Source: a virus
Virus record (IMG/VR): IMGVR_UViG_3300026519_000040
Span: 1 to 34,349 of that record
DNA: 34,349 bases
Strand: one strand, 5' to 3'
Below the pieces are notes generated by a model. That model did no database searches. It was not told the DNA's origin and was given only the letters and a program-made list of their open reading frames with translations. The first letter of the stretch is position 1. The number at the start of each line of letters is the position of its first letter. Below, one piece after another: positions 21,470 to 29,358 of this stretch. The translations under genes were made by a program, and so were the position numbers.

Positions 21470-21997
21470 TTGATTTCCAATCTTATCCGCACAGGTACTA
21501 TTGTTCAAAGTCGCGCAGTAAACGGCAAGATGGTAGCGCGTGTTGATGTGCACGGTCGCGTGACAGACTGGCTGCCTGTGATCGGTACAAGTAATGCATT
21601 TATGAAAATATATATACCCATTGTAGTAGGTGAGCAGGTGACTGTCTTATGTGAATTTGGCGAAGCAGACAATGGCATCGTTCTGCGCTCACTTTTTTCA
21701 GAAGAGAGTGCTGAACCTACTGGGATGAACGAAAGCACAGCGATGATTTTGTTCCATGATGGTGCCAAAGTACAGTATGACAGTGGCACGGGCAGGATGG
21801 ATGTGAAAGCTATAGGTTCCGTCCACATGACTGCACCTCACGTGGAACTCGTATGTGACACAACACATATAACAGGTACCTTAGATATAGACGGTGCGCT
21901 AGGTGTTGGCGGTGATATCAGTACGGATGGAGGCATCACAGATGCCAATGGTGATTTGAGTAACTTCATCACAAGTGATGGAGCAGTAAGAGCATGA
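21470..21997 (+). CDS. baseplate assembly spike protein gpV
   Basis: 175 residues from TTG 21470 after CGGAGA. LIRTGTIVQSRAVNGKMVAR, PVVGEQ-like IPIVVGEQVTVLCEFGEADN and a C-terminal repetitive beta stretch (GTLDIDGALGVGGDISTDGG) are typical of P2 V/Mu gp45 spikes, an OB domain followed by a beta-helix needle. First gene of the tail operon; it overlaps the gpW-like gene. Confidence 0.9.
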   Translation: MISNLIRTGTIVQSRAVNGKMVARVDVHGRVTDWLPVIGTSNAFMKIYIPIVVGEQVTVLCEFGEADNGIVLRSLFSEESAEPTGMNESTAMILFHDGAKVQYDSGTGRMDVKAIGSVHMTAPHVELVCDTTHITGTLDIDGALGVGGDISTDGGITDANGDLSNFITSDGAVRA

Positions 21998-22275
21998 TGA
22001 CAGTAGCAGAGCGTATCGCACGGGTGTTTAGGACACGGCTGGGAAGCAGACCTGGGAATCCGACGTATGGGAATCGGCTGTATTTACTGCGCGATAAAAG
22101 AGCAGATGGGGAATCAGCCGTATGGTTTGCAAAGTTCGCACATGAGGATGTCGTGCGTTCTGAACCTACTGTTGTTGTGACGGAAGCGCGTTTAACAGCT
22201 ATAGAAGGCAGTAAAGTCTTTGGGCGTATTGTAGTCGGAGATGGAAGTGATATCGCTGTGGAGGCACAACTATGA
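21994..22275 (+). CDS. baseplate protein gpW-like (gp25 family)
   Basis: 93 residues. VAERIARVFRTRLGSRPGNP, YGNRLYLLRDKR and TVVVTEARLTAIEG follow the GPW/gp25 lysozyme-like wedge family. Two adjacent ATG codons (21994, 21997) overlap the V stop; the downstream end overlaps gpJ by four bases. Baseplate wedge component. Confidence 0.85.
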   Translation: MMTVAERIARVFRTRLGSRPGNPTYGNRLYLLRDKRADGESAVWFAKFAHEDVVRSEPTVVVTEARLTAIEGSKVFGRIVVGDGSDIAVEAQL

Positions 22276-23330
22276 ATGTACCCGATTTAGTGCAAGCGTA
22301 TAGCTTGGAAGAACTTATTGAGGTAGAAAAGGGGATTTTTGAATCTTTATATCCGAATGTTCTAGGCAGTGAGAGCGACTACTATATGCCAGTCATAGAG
22401 TCTTGGGCTGAGTCTATGTTTCGTTTGCGCACGGAGATTAACTATAACTTCAAGCAGCAATTTTGGATGAATGCAGAGAATGAAGGCTTAGATTATGCCG
22501 CTTCATTTTTCGGTGTCACGCGATTAGATGGGACTAAACCAGTCGCTAGTTTTTCATTTCGCTTGTCTGCAGTGCAAAATATAGACACAACAATCCCTGC
22601 GGGTATTGTACTAGGAAGTAGCAACAATGAAACAGCTACTACACTGAATGATATTGTTATCCCAGCAGGGAGTATCAGTGCAGAAGGCTTGGCAGAACTG
22701 AATGTCTATGTAGAGTCTAGCACTACTAAAACAGAAGATATTTTAACGACGATTCCGTTTGTGTCTCAGGCAACGCAGTTAGGAAACTACCAAAACGGGA
22801 AGGCGATAGAAGGAGATGAGGCGTTACGACGTCGTGTGTCCTTATCTCTAGAGACGCTTTCCGCTGCTGGACCTATTTCTGCATATCAGGCAAGAGCATT
22901 GAACGCAGACAGTAGAGTGAAAGATGTATCTGTCTTTGAGGTCAATGGTCGTGTTCAAATCGTGATTGACAGTGAGACATGGGATGCCACGTTGGTACAA
23001 CGCGTCAATGATGCATGTAGTGCAGCAGATGTGAGACCTCTGAATGATCAGTTAGATATCTACCAAGCAGAAGTGCTGACAGAAAATGTGGCAGCTACGC
23101 TGACTGTACAAGAAGGGTATGACGCTTTATCTGCTGTAAATAGTGCTACAACGGCCATTTTGGCACTAGCCCCATTCCGTATTGGTCAACTACTGTCGGT
23201 TTCTGCAATTATAGATGCATGCATGGTAGAAGGCGTCATAGATGTAGGCATTAGTTCGCCTTTGTCGAATGTGACACCAACACGTACTCAAGTCGTTCGA
23301 CTTGGCACTGTGGGAGTAAGTTATGTCTAG
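22272..23330 (+). CDS. baseplate J protein
   Basis: 352 residues matching Baseplate_J: YPNVLGSESDYYMPVIESW, a central beta domain (SFSFRLSAVQNIDTTIPAGI), GDEALRRRVSLSLETLSAAG, GPISAYQARALNAD and a ferredoxin-like C-terminal region. It forms the baseplate wedge with W and I. Eight-base overlap with the next gene. Confidence 0.92.
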   Translation: MNVPDLVQAYSLEELIEVEKGIFESLYPNVLGSESDYYMPVIESWAESMFRLRTEINYNFKQQFWMNAENEGLDYAASFFGVTRLDGTKPVASFSFRLSAVQNIDTTIPAGIVLGSSNNETATTLNDIVIPAGSISAEGLAELNVYVESSTTKTEDILTTIPFVSQATQLGNYQNGKAIEGDEALRRRVSLSLETLSAAGPISAYQARALNADSRVKDVSVFEVNGRVQIVIDSETWDATLVQRVNDACSAADVRPLNDQLDIYQAEVLTENVAATLTVQEGYDALSAVNSATTAILALAPFRIGQLLSVSAIIDACMVEGVIDVGISSPLSNVTPTRTQVVRLGTVGVSYV

Positions 23331-23907
23331 ATCTACTTTACCCGCAGCATATGAGTTAAAAGAACATCGCTTGGATATGTTGCGAGGAAAACTGTGCAGT
23401 GGTTTGCTACGCACATTGCCACAGAACGCTGAACACGCTTTAAATCCACAAACATGTCAAGAGAAGATGTTGAATATACTTGCGATTCACTACATGACAG
23501 ATTTTTGGGACACAAATCTTTTGGTATCAGATGCAAGAAATTTGATATCGCGTACTTTATATCTAAAACAAATCAAAGGTACCATCGAAGCTATTCATCT
23601 TGTGTTGGCGTCTTTTGGGATTGTTGCGACTATAAAAGAAGGAATGAATCTTGACAAAGCAGATGGCGCGTATGCAGCAAATGGGATTTATTATGCTGGC
23701 GGTGGCTTATGGCAGGGATTCGTGCTCTACATTGAAACCCCAGTGTCTGTACTGCGGGCACAGCTATTTAAAAAAATGCTAGTGCGTTACACGCCAGCAC
23801 GCAGTAAACTGTTTGCACTCGTCTTTCATAGTTTAGGGATAGCCGATGGCACGTATATATCAAATGGAGCCTACACGGCTGGAATTATAGGAGAAGCATA
23901 TGTTTAA
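23323..23907 (+). CDS. tail protein I (P2 gpI family)
   Basis: 194 residues. LPQNAEHALNPQTCQEKMLN, MTDFWDTNLLVSDARNLI and KGTIEAIHLVLASFGIVATI are standard for phage tail protein I, which joins baseplate to fibre. The C-terminal half carries two copies of an ADGxYxxNGxYxAG motif (ADGAYAANGIYYAG, ADGTYISNGAYTAG), probably a fibre- or baseplate-docking repeat. Confidence 0.88.
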   Translation: MSRSTLPAAYELKEHRLDMLRGKLCSGLLRTLPQNAEHALNPQTCQEKMLNILAIHYMTDFWDTNLLVSDARNLISRTLYLKQIKGTIEAIHLVLASFGIVATIKEGMNLDKADGAYAANGIYYAGGGLWQGFVLYIETPVSVLRAQLFKKMLVRYTPARSKLFALVFHSLGIADGTYISNGAYTAGIIGEAYV

Positions 23908-24367
23908 TATTAATGAGACAGCACAATGGGAAGCAACGATTCAAGAAATGGATACTACTGATGTATTACTCGGTGGTCAGACAGGAGAATTAACGCAATC
24001 TGCACAGAAACTAGCGAACAGAACAGCGTGGTTAAAAAGTCAGGTTGAAGCTTTGGGTAATGACAAATCAAACCTTAGTGATTTTGCTAATGGTTTGGCA
24101 GTGGCAGGTTATCAAAAACTCCCAGGTGGGTTGATACTGCAATGGCAGAGTGTGTCGGTTACACAGCTTTCTATAATCAATTTTGCTTTTCCGATTTCGT
24201 TTCCGACTGCATGCATCCATACAGTAGGTAGTGCTTCGGGAACGACTGGGTTAGATGACGGTGACAATTTTTGTGCAGTTGTGCCTTTAAGCATATCGCA
24301 AGGCACCATAAGAAGTTACTACAAACATTCGGGTATTCCGTATACAGTAATATCCATTGGTTACTAA
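23900..24367 (+). CDS. short tail fibre with gp53-like C-terminal tip
   Basis: 155 residues. N-terminus NINETAQWEATIQEMDTTDV and the LLGGQTGELTQSAQKLANRT linker are typical attachment segments of Mu/P2-like fibres. The C-terminal domain (GYQKLPGGLILQWQ, FPISFPTACIHTVGS) resembles the gp53-like tip fold used for receptor contact. It is much shorter than Mu gpS, and no DNA invertase or alternative tip gene is seen. Overlaps gpI by eight bases. Confidence 0.8.
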   Translation: MFNINETAQWEATIQEMDTTDVLLGGQTGELTQSAQKLANRTAWLKSQVEALGNDKSNLSDFANGLAVAGYQKLPGGLILQWQSVSVTQLSIINFAFPISFPTACIHTVGSASGTTGLDDGDNFCAVVPLSISQGTIRSYYKHSGIPYTVISIGY

Positions 24368-24375
24368 GGAATACA

Positions 24376-24873
24376 ATGAAATATGCACATTATGATAAAA
24401 CGACATACGAGTTAATGGGATGGTACCACAAAGATATACACAACTCGATTCCAACACCAAACATTGCAGTGAATGAAGCTGCGTGGAAAACAGCTATTGA
24501 AAACAATGCAAACTTTGTGGATGTTAACAATAAAAAGGTTGTTTACAAAGATTTGCGCCCACCTTTAACAAATGCGGAATTACAAGCTAAAGCTGAGACA
24601 GCGTTTGTTGCTCAAATAGAAACTGTTATTCAGGCAGAAGTCGACAGGCTCAATGCGGCACTTGGTGTGAAGTTTCAAGACAAATATGCTGTCAAAAGTT
24701 ATGCAGACACGCAAGGGTACATCTATCAGTCTCAGTGTAAAGCACTATGGGAATGGTCTGTCATGGGACTGTACGAACCGATGAGACTCTGGCAGAAAAC
24801 CCTTACTGAGATTCCAAGTGAAGCAGTCTTTATAGCAGAGCTGAACAAGCATCAATTTACAGTAACTTATTAG
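24376..24873 (+). CDS. tail fibre assembly-type protein, family uncertain
   Basis: 165 residues from ATG 24376 after TAAGGAAT. MKYAHYDKTTYELMGWYHKD and IPTPNIAVNEAAWKTAI are typical of short fibre assembly chaperones, with a helical middle (ELQAKAETAFVAQIETVIQA) and a conserved-looking Trp-rich end. Position after the fibre supports a folding or attachment role. Confidence 0.6.
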   Translation: MKYAHYDKTTYELMGWYHKDIHNSIPTPNIAVNEAAWKTAIENNANFVDVNNKKVVYKDLRPPLTNAELQAKAETAFVAQIETVIQAEVDRLNAALGVKFQDKYAVKSYADTQGYIYQSQCKALWEWSVMGLYEPMRLWQKTLTEIPSEAVFIAELNKHQFTVTY

Positions 24874-24886
24874 ATAAAGGACAAAA

Positions 24887-25162
24887 ATGGCACTTGTACA
24901 AAAAACATTAAATGCTGGGGAAGTTGATATCAGTATCGGCACAAACGAACTTGTAGAATTTGTGGTTGCGGTAGATGAAATTGTGGTGATTCAAAACTTT
25001 GATACCGCAAAACAGGTAACTGTGTTGTTTCAAGTATCTAATGATGTGAATCGACAGTGGTTTGTCCTGAAACCGGGAGAATCGACACGTATAGACAAGA
25101 CGATGTTCTTTCGTGCGCTGCATGATTTTGAAACGATTACGCTCGTGACGGATAGAGCATAG
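24887..25162 (+). CDS. small beta-rich tail-region protein, unknown
   Basis: 91 residues with AAAGGAC before ATG 24887. Alternating hydrophobic strands (ELVEFVVAVDEIVVIQNFDT, VTVLFQVSND) and LKPGESTRIDKTMFF suggest a small beta sandwich, possibly a fibre/baseplate accessory. No family recognised. Confidence 0.55.
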   Translation: MALVQKTLNAGEVDISIGTNELVEFVVAVDEIVVIQNFDTAKQVTVLFQVSNDVNRQWFVLKPGESTRIDKTMFFRALHDFETITLVTDRA

Positions 25163-25166
25163 TACT

Positions 25167-26426
25167 ATGCAATTAAATAATATGATGCGCTTAGACAAGG
25201 ACACAGGGTTTCAGCCTATGCCGAAAATATCTGTGAAGCAGTCTATGGATTTGGTAGGCTCTACATCACGAACGCATATGTTTTGGAATATGCAGTATTT
25301 TACTGTCAATGATGCCAAAGAAAACGTTATCGAAAATATTGGTGCAAATGTTTCATTGGAAAATATACGCATGCACGCCAGTCATGCAGTCTATCTTAAT
25401 GGGATAGATCAAAGTGTTGACTTGCCTATCGCTAATGGAGGCGTAGGCACGTATGTAACGTATTATGACCCTGTCGGCTTAACATTTGTGTCTGCTGCTG
25501 CTCCACTGGCTTCTGTGTACACGATGACGGTATCGTTTTCTCACTACTTCACACACGTGTTACCTTTGGCACAAGCGGATATTGACGCGCTTAATGCCAA
25601 CCCCAATCTTCTTATGAAAGTTTGGTTTGATGGGGCTGTGCTTCCTAGTGGTTTTAAGAAAAGTGACATGGTGCACTATATCCCTGCAAACGAAGGTGAA
25701 GCTAGTAGCGCCTTTGTGCAAGATATCAGTGTGGCAAAAGAAAATGTATTGAATCCTAACTGGAATATCTTGGGTGTGCGCAGCTCTGTGACAGATAATG
25801 GAGATGGGACTCAAACCATCACAGGTACGGATGTCATCGGTAGTGTCTATGGATATATAAGACTTTCTGCTACAGGTGTATCTGGGGACTTGTTAAGAGA
25901 TTTGGTACCAGGTGAGACAGTTTTGTTGTGCATGCGCATAAAAGCTTCTTCGACGCTTGCCAAGATCACAATGTTTGGCCTTAATAGTGTCTCGAAATTT
26001 GTAGATGCCGTCGATGTATGGGAGACATATTCGACAGTAGGACGATTTACAGGCTCAAATACCTCTTGGATGGGGATTTTCCCAGAAGTCAAAATAGGTG
26101 AAAGCATAACAGTAGACACTGCCTCTTTTAGCGTAGAGGTGGTATCGGCTTATGAGATAGTCAATTTCACGAGTGCCTGTAGGTCAACCTATGCCAATGT
26201 ACCCGATGGCGTAAGCAACGGCTTACTCTTGCAAGACACAACCGGCAGGGCAGTGGATATTGCTCCTTTACGAACTTTAGTAGGTAGGGATGACGGCAGA
26301 CGGATGGAGATTCCTTTAGCTGTGCCGTACATGCATACTTTTACAAAAGACGTGATGCAGATAGCTGGTACACAAGACGCTGTGGTGGTTTCTTATGCCG
26401 ACAATACTACCGAAATTTTAAGTTAA
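25167..26426 (+). CDS. putative receptor-binding or adhesin protein with carbohydrate-binding-like domain
   Basis: 419 residues. Residues ~194-328 (ENVLNPNWNILGVRSSVTDN, SATGVSGDLLRDLVPGETVL, VWETYSTVGRFTG, VDTASFSVEVVSA) have the pattern of a CBM_4_9-like jelly roll that opens with 'NP.W' and closes with an edge strand describing variance. The N-terminal ~170 residues are beta-rich and unassigned. The start is uncertain (25167 or 25182) because neither has a strong ribosome site. Likely on the virion tail, contacting surface glycans; inferred from context and domain. Confidence 0.55.
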   Translation: MQLNNMMRLDKDTGFQPMPKISVKQSMDLVGSTSRTHMFWNMQYFTVNDAKENVIENIGANVSLENIRMHASHAVYLNGIDQSVDLPIANGGVGTYVTYYDPVGLTFVSAAAPLASVYTMTVSFSHYFTHVLPLAQADIDALNANPNLLMKVWFDGAVLPSGFKKSDMVHYIPANEGEASSAFVQDISVAKENVLNPNWNILGVRSSVTDNGDGTQTITGTDVIGSVYGYIRLSATGVSGDLLRDLVPGETVLLCMRIKASSTLAKITMFGLNSVSKFVDAVDVWETYSTVGRFTGSNTSWMGIFPEVKIGESITVDTASFSVEVVSAYEIVNFTSACRSTYANVPDGVSNGLLLQDTTGRAVDIAPLRTLVGRDDGRRMEIPLAVPYMHTFTKDVMQIAGTQDAVVVSYADNTTEILS

Positions 26427-26436
26427 GGAGAGAGAG

Positions 26437-26865
26437 ATGACCGATTTAGTACAACGCTTACAAGACAGTTATGAGAGGATTGTGTATCCTACGGCGATGG
26501 GTGATGTACCTATCGTTTTAGAGAAGATGGCACAGTATGATGAGGGCGGTATGCTTGTAGGGTATTACTCTATTAACGCACTGGCTGCTGAACTTGGGAA
26601 CTTGCTTGTGCCTACACCGTTTAATGCTTCTGGCACATTGATGACGATTCGATGGGCATTTGACAAGCAAACAAAAGCAGGTGAGGTCTCTGATGAAGAA
26701 GCCACACGCGCTTTACTCAAATCGTATGGCTTAGTAGACATGATGGAAAACAAAGAAGCATCAGATATCGTCATAGGTGACTTGGTAGGTAATGAGTTTG
26801 GTCTTTTTGGCAGTTATGAGTTTAGGCAGATACCTAAAGAAATCTTTCGAGAAGAGGGTGTTTGA
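26437..26865 (+). CDS. hypothetical tail-region protein
   Basis: 142 residues after AAGGAGAGAGAG. Mixed helix/strand, containing YDEGGMLVGYYSINALAAEL, WAFDKQTKAGEVSDEEATRA and a C-terminal FGLFGSYEFRQIP. No family recognised. Its last codons overlap the phospholipase-like gene, hinting at a shared function. Confidence 0.5.
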   Translation: MTDLVQRLQDSYERIVYPTAMGDVPIVLEKMAQYDEGGMLVGYYSINALAAELGNLLVPTPFNASGTLMTIRWAFDKQTKAGEVSDEEATRALLKSYGLVDMMENKEASDIVIGDLVGNEFGLFGSYEFRQIPKEIFREEGV

Positions 26866-27161
26866 TGAAAAAATGGTGCGATATAGGCGTGTGTACATGC
26901 TTTTGGGATGTTCTTTTTGGTAAAGACCATAGCGCATGTTGTACGTTGCATGATTATAACTATGCAAAACAAAAGATTACACGCAAAGAAGCTGATAAGC
27001 GCTTCTTAAAATGTTTACGTAAAAAAACGTTTACCGTTTTGGCATTTGCAATGTTTGGTGCGGTAAGGATGTTTGGCTGGTGGCGATGGAATGCGTTAGC
27101 GCCGATGCAGTTCCTCAATGATACCTTAACCACAAAAAAGAATACTAAGGAGAAAGAATGA
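26865..27161 (+). CDS. phospholipase A2-like miniprotein with membrane segment
   Basis: 98 residues from ATG 26865, overlapping the previous stop; TTG one codon earlier is possible. CTLHDYNY (Cys26, His29, Asp30, Tyr33) matches the CC-x-x-HD-x-x-Y core of secreted phospholipase A2, and ADKRFLKC (Asp44) could supply the catalytic Asp. Six cysteines lie in the first 50 residues. A hydrophobic span follows at ~55-73 (FTVLAFAMFGAVRMFGWWRW). It could damage host membrane or aid DNA entry from the tail; inferred from the motif. Much shorter than classical enzymes. Confidence 0.6.
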   Translation: MKKWCDIGVCTCFWDVLFGKDHSACCTLHDYNYAKQKITRKEADKRFLKCLRKKTFTVLAFAMFGAVRMFGWWRWNALAPMQFLNDTLTTKKNTKEKE

Positions 27162-27322
27162 AAAAGATATGCTTCACAAGAGAGTTCAGTCTCAATGGGA
27201 CTTGGTTTAAGAAGGGAGAGCAGGCGACGTTCGTGCCATCTGTCTCGGACGCGCTTATTGGCGAAGGTGTTGCAAAAGAAGTGACAGTCAAGAAAACAAA
27301 AAATATGAAGGATAATAAATGA
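27158..27322 (+). CDS. small protein before the sheath gene (DUF7210-like)
   Basis: 54 residues, ATG 27158 after AAGGAGAAAG and overlapping both neighbours by four bases. KKGEQATFVPSVSDALIGEG has the 'kkGd..vps..a.LI..G' look of tiny structural-region proteins annotated as DUF7210-like. Function unknown. Confidence 0.6.
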   Translation: MKKICFTREFSLNGTWFKKGEQATFVPSVSDALIGEGVAKEVTVKKTKNMKDNK

Positions 27323-28437
27323 ATTATGGCATCAATGGAAGCATCTCGGTAGAAGCTGCTAGACCGATCACTGTAGAGAGCACCACACCTATTGCGCTAG
27401 TAGGGACTAGTGATGTAGGTACTGCAGGACTGCAGTTCTTTTCAAATGCGGATTTGGCACTTGAATATGTCAATGCATCGACTACAGGTACTTTAAAAAG
27501 TGCTTTACGGCTTATTTCTGATCAGGGCGTATTTTGTCCTATTATCTTGGGTGTTGTGCCCTATGCTATCGATGTGAAAGCAGAAGTGCTTGCAACGCTT
27601 GACCTACTTAAAAATGCAGAAGCATCCGTAGGGTATCGTCCTGATATTATCATCGCACCTGAACATAGTTTTGATGTAGATATCGCCGCTAAGATAGATG
27701 CAGTTGCATCGAGGTTGTGGGCTACAGGAATACTAGACAATTTAGCGGCTGACGAAACAAGTGCTTTGGCATTTGCTGCGAACTTTGGATCGCGTCACTT
27801 GCTCATTTATGGTCCTCATGTAAAATATTATGATACGACGTCTTCATCAACGGTGTTGTTGCCAGCGAGTGCTGCCATCGCAGGAATGATAGCAAGGACA
27901 GATGGGGAAGTGCCTTTTGGGTTTGCAGACTCGGTGAGTAACCGTGTCGTCAAAGGCATCTCTGGAACAGATAGAATCATTGATTATGCTGATGGACAAG
28001 ACAGCGAGGCTAGAAGACTTAGAAACGCAGGCGTAGGTTCAGTCGTAGCAGACATCGGTTGGCGCACCTATGGTGGCGAAACAACGGATATTGATCCTAT
28101 ATGGCAGGCACTAGAGCGCGTACGAACATTTTATAAAGCTTTGCGTGCAGTGATGAAAGCCAGTAAGTGGGCTAGAGACAGAAGAGCTAATGAGTTAGTG
28201 TATATACGTGACAGTATTGATGCGTTTATGCGTGAACTCAGAGGTAACAATGTCGCTATAGGGTTTGAAATTTATTTTGATATGGAAAAAAACACATTGG
28301 CTACGGTCACAGCTGGGAAATTTTATCTTACTGTTAAATGGCAAAACATGCCTTTGATTAGAGAGCTTAATATCGAAATGATTTACACAGATCAGTATGG
28401 TGAAGTACTGTTAAATTACATTAATGGAGGTAACTAA
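27319..28437 (+). CDS. tail sheath protein (P2 FI/Mu gpL type)
   Basis: 372 residues. TTPIALVGTSDVGTAG, ADLALEYVNASTTGTLKSAL, PDIIIAPEHSFDVD, LWATGILDNLAAD, YGPHVKYYDTTSSSTVLLPA and the C-terminal RRLRNAGVGSVVADIGWRTY are characteristic of contractile sheath proteins. Start follows AAGGATAATAA and overlaps the previous gene. Confidence 0.93.
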   Translation: MNYGINGSISVEAARPITVESTTPIALVGTSDVGTAGLQFFSNADLALEYVNASTTGTLKSALRLISDQGVFCPIILGVVPYAIDVKAEVLATLDLLKNAEASVGYRPDIIIAPEHSFDVDIAAKIDAVASRLWATGILDNLAADETSALAFAANFGSRHLLIYGPHVKYYDTTSSSTVLLPASAAIAGMIARTDGEVPFGFADSVSNRVVKGISGTDRIIDYADGQDSEARRLRNAGVGSVVADIGWRTYGGETTDIDPIWQALERVRTFYKALRAVMKASKWARDRRANELVYIRDSIDAFMRELRGNNVAIGFEIYFDMEKNTLATVTAGKFYLTVKWQNMPLIRELNIEMIYTDQYGEVLLNYINGGN

Positions 28438-28438
28438 G

Positions 28439-28939
28439 ATGCCAGTAGATATCAAAAACCCACGTACGCTGATAGGCTCAGCTGTATACATGGAAGATAA
28501 CAGATACATAGGAACAGTAGAAGAGATAGAACTTCCAGATTTGGAGTTTGGCACTGTTGAAACAGGTGCAGGCATGAAGCGAGAGCAAGTTGTGCCTGTT
28601 TTGGAGCCGATGAAAGCACGTGTGAAAGTGTCAGGGGACAATTATCCTATGGTGAAGTTGTTTGCGAAACAAGTTACTGAGAATGCGACAGTGTTTATAC
28701 GTAACGACACAACAACTGCTAGACATGATAGTTTGGATGTTACACTCAAGGGTAATGGGAAAATGCTCAAGGCGCCTATACCTGGTGCGGGAGAAAAGAT
28801 GGAAACGGAAATAGAGATCAATGTCGATGTGTACATCTACATGATCAATGGGCAAAAGTATTATGAAATAGATGCTTTAAACAATGTGCTTGTCATCGAT
28901 GGTAAAGATTTGATGGCTGAGACTAGAGCAAATCTGTAA
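28439..28939 (+). CDS. major tail tube protein (P2 FII type)
   Basis: 166 residues from ATG 28439, GGAGGTAAC just upstream. IGSAVYMEDNRYIGTVEEIE, LPDLEFGTVETGAGMKRE and DVTLKGNGKMLKAPIPGAG plus a C-terminal YEIDALNNVLVIDGKD match the FII tube family, the inner tube of the contractile tail. Confidence 0.92.
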   Translation: MPVDIKNPRTLIGSAVYMEDNRYIGTVEEIELPDLEFGTVETGAGMKREQVVPVLEPMKARVKVSGDNYPMVKLFAKQVTENATVFIRNDTTTARHDSLDVTLKGNGKMLKAPIPGAGEKMETEIEINVDVYIYMINGQKYYEIDALNNVLVIDGKDLMAETRANL

Positions 28940-28948
28940 GGAGATAGC

Positions 28949-29209
28949 ATGGCAAAAGTAACTGTAACATTTGAAAGAAAAATAGAAGTAGGCGGTAAGG
29001 TTTTTGAAGGAGATATGGAGGTTGAGAAGCCAAACACTGGTGTCTTAATGGATGCAGGCAGTATAGCAGACCCAAGTAATCAAGTTGCTTTTACTGTAGC
29101 CATTATGGGTGTAGTCCTTGATGTGCCTTTAAACACAATGCGAAGTCTCGAGATTGAAGACTTTGCGGTATTAAAGCGGACGCTGGAGCCAATACTCCCA
29201 AAGATGTAG
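28949..29209 (+). CDS. tail assembly chaperone E
   Basis: 86 residues after AAGGAGATAGC. KVTVTFERKIEVGGKVFEGD and DFAVLKRTLEPIL give the short P2 gpE-like layout. The frame ends at TAG 29207-29209, right after a slippery CCCAAAG. A -1 shift there continues into E'. E and E' guide tape-measure folding and tube length. Confidence 0.85.
   Translation: MAKVTVTFERKIEVGGKVFEGDMEVEKPNTGVLMDAGSIADPSNQVAFTVAIMGVVLDVPLNTMRSLEIEDFAVLKRTLEPILPKM
29197..29203 (+). other. -1 ribosomal frameshift heptamer C CCA AAG
   Basis: In the E frame the codons are CCA and AAG preceded by C, exactly X XXY YYZ. Sliding back one base reads CCC AAA and carries the ribosome past the TAG six bases downstream. Programmed -1 shifts at this gene position are well known in P2/Mu/lambda-type tails. 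Confidence 0.85.
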
Positions 29210-29358
29210 CCCTTCTTAGTTACGAAGGGATTTTGAATGCAGTGATGCATATGGCATCCGTACTGAGTTTTTCTTATCTGGATCAACGCCAAATGGAAAT
29301 CAATGTTTGGCTTTACTACGTACAAAAAACAATACAGGCTATGGAGGCTAGAAAATGA
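29203..29358 (+). CDS. E' extension, expressed as E+E' fusion by -1 frameshift
   Basis: From 29203 the -1 frame is open to TGA 29356-29358 (51 codons): DVALLSYEGILNAVMHMASV, then YLDQRQMEINVWLYYVQKTI and AMEARK. This is the usual helical E' tail. The fused product would be about 136 residues. No separate start with a ribosome site is visible. Its stop overlaps the tape-measure ATG. Confidence 0.82.
   Translation, partial: DVALLSYEGILNAVMHMASVLSFSYLDQRQMEINVWLYYVQKTIQAMEARK

Noticed and set aside
23323-24873. Invertible or diversity-generating tail-fibre region
   Set aside because: No reverse transcriptase, variable/template repeat pair, DNA invertase, or duplicated fibre tip was seen.
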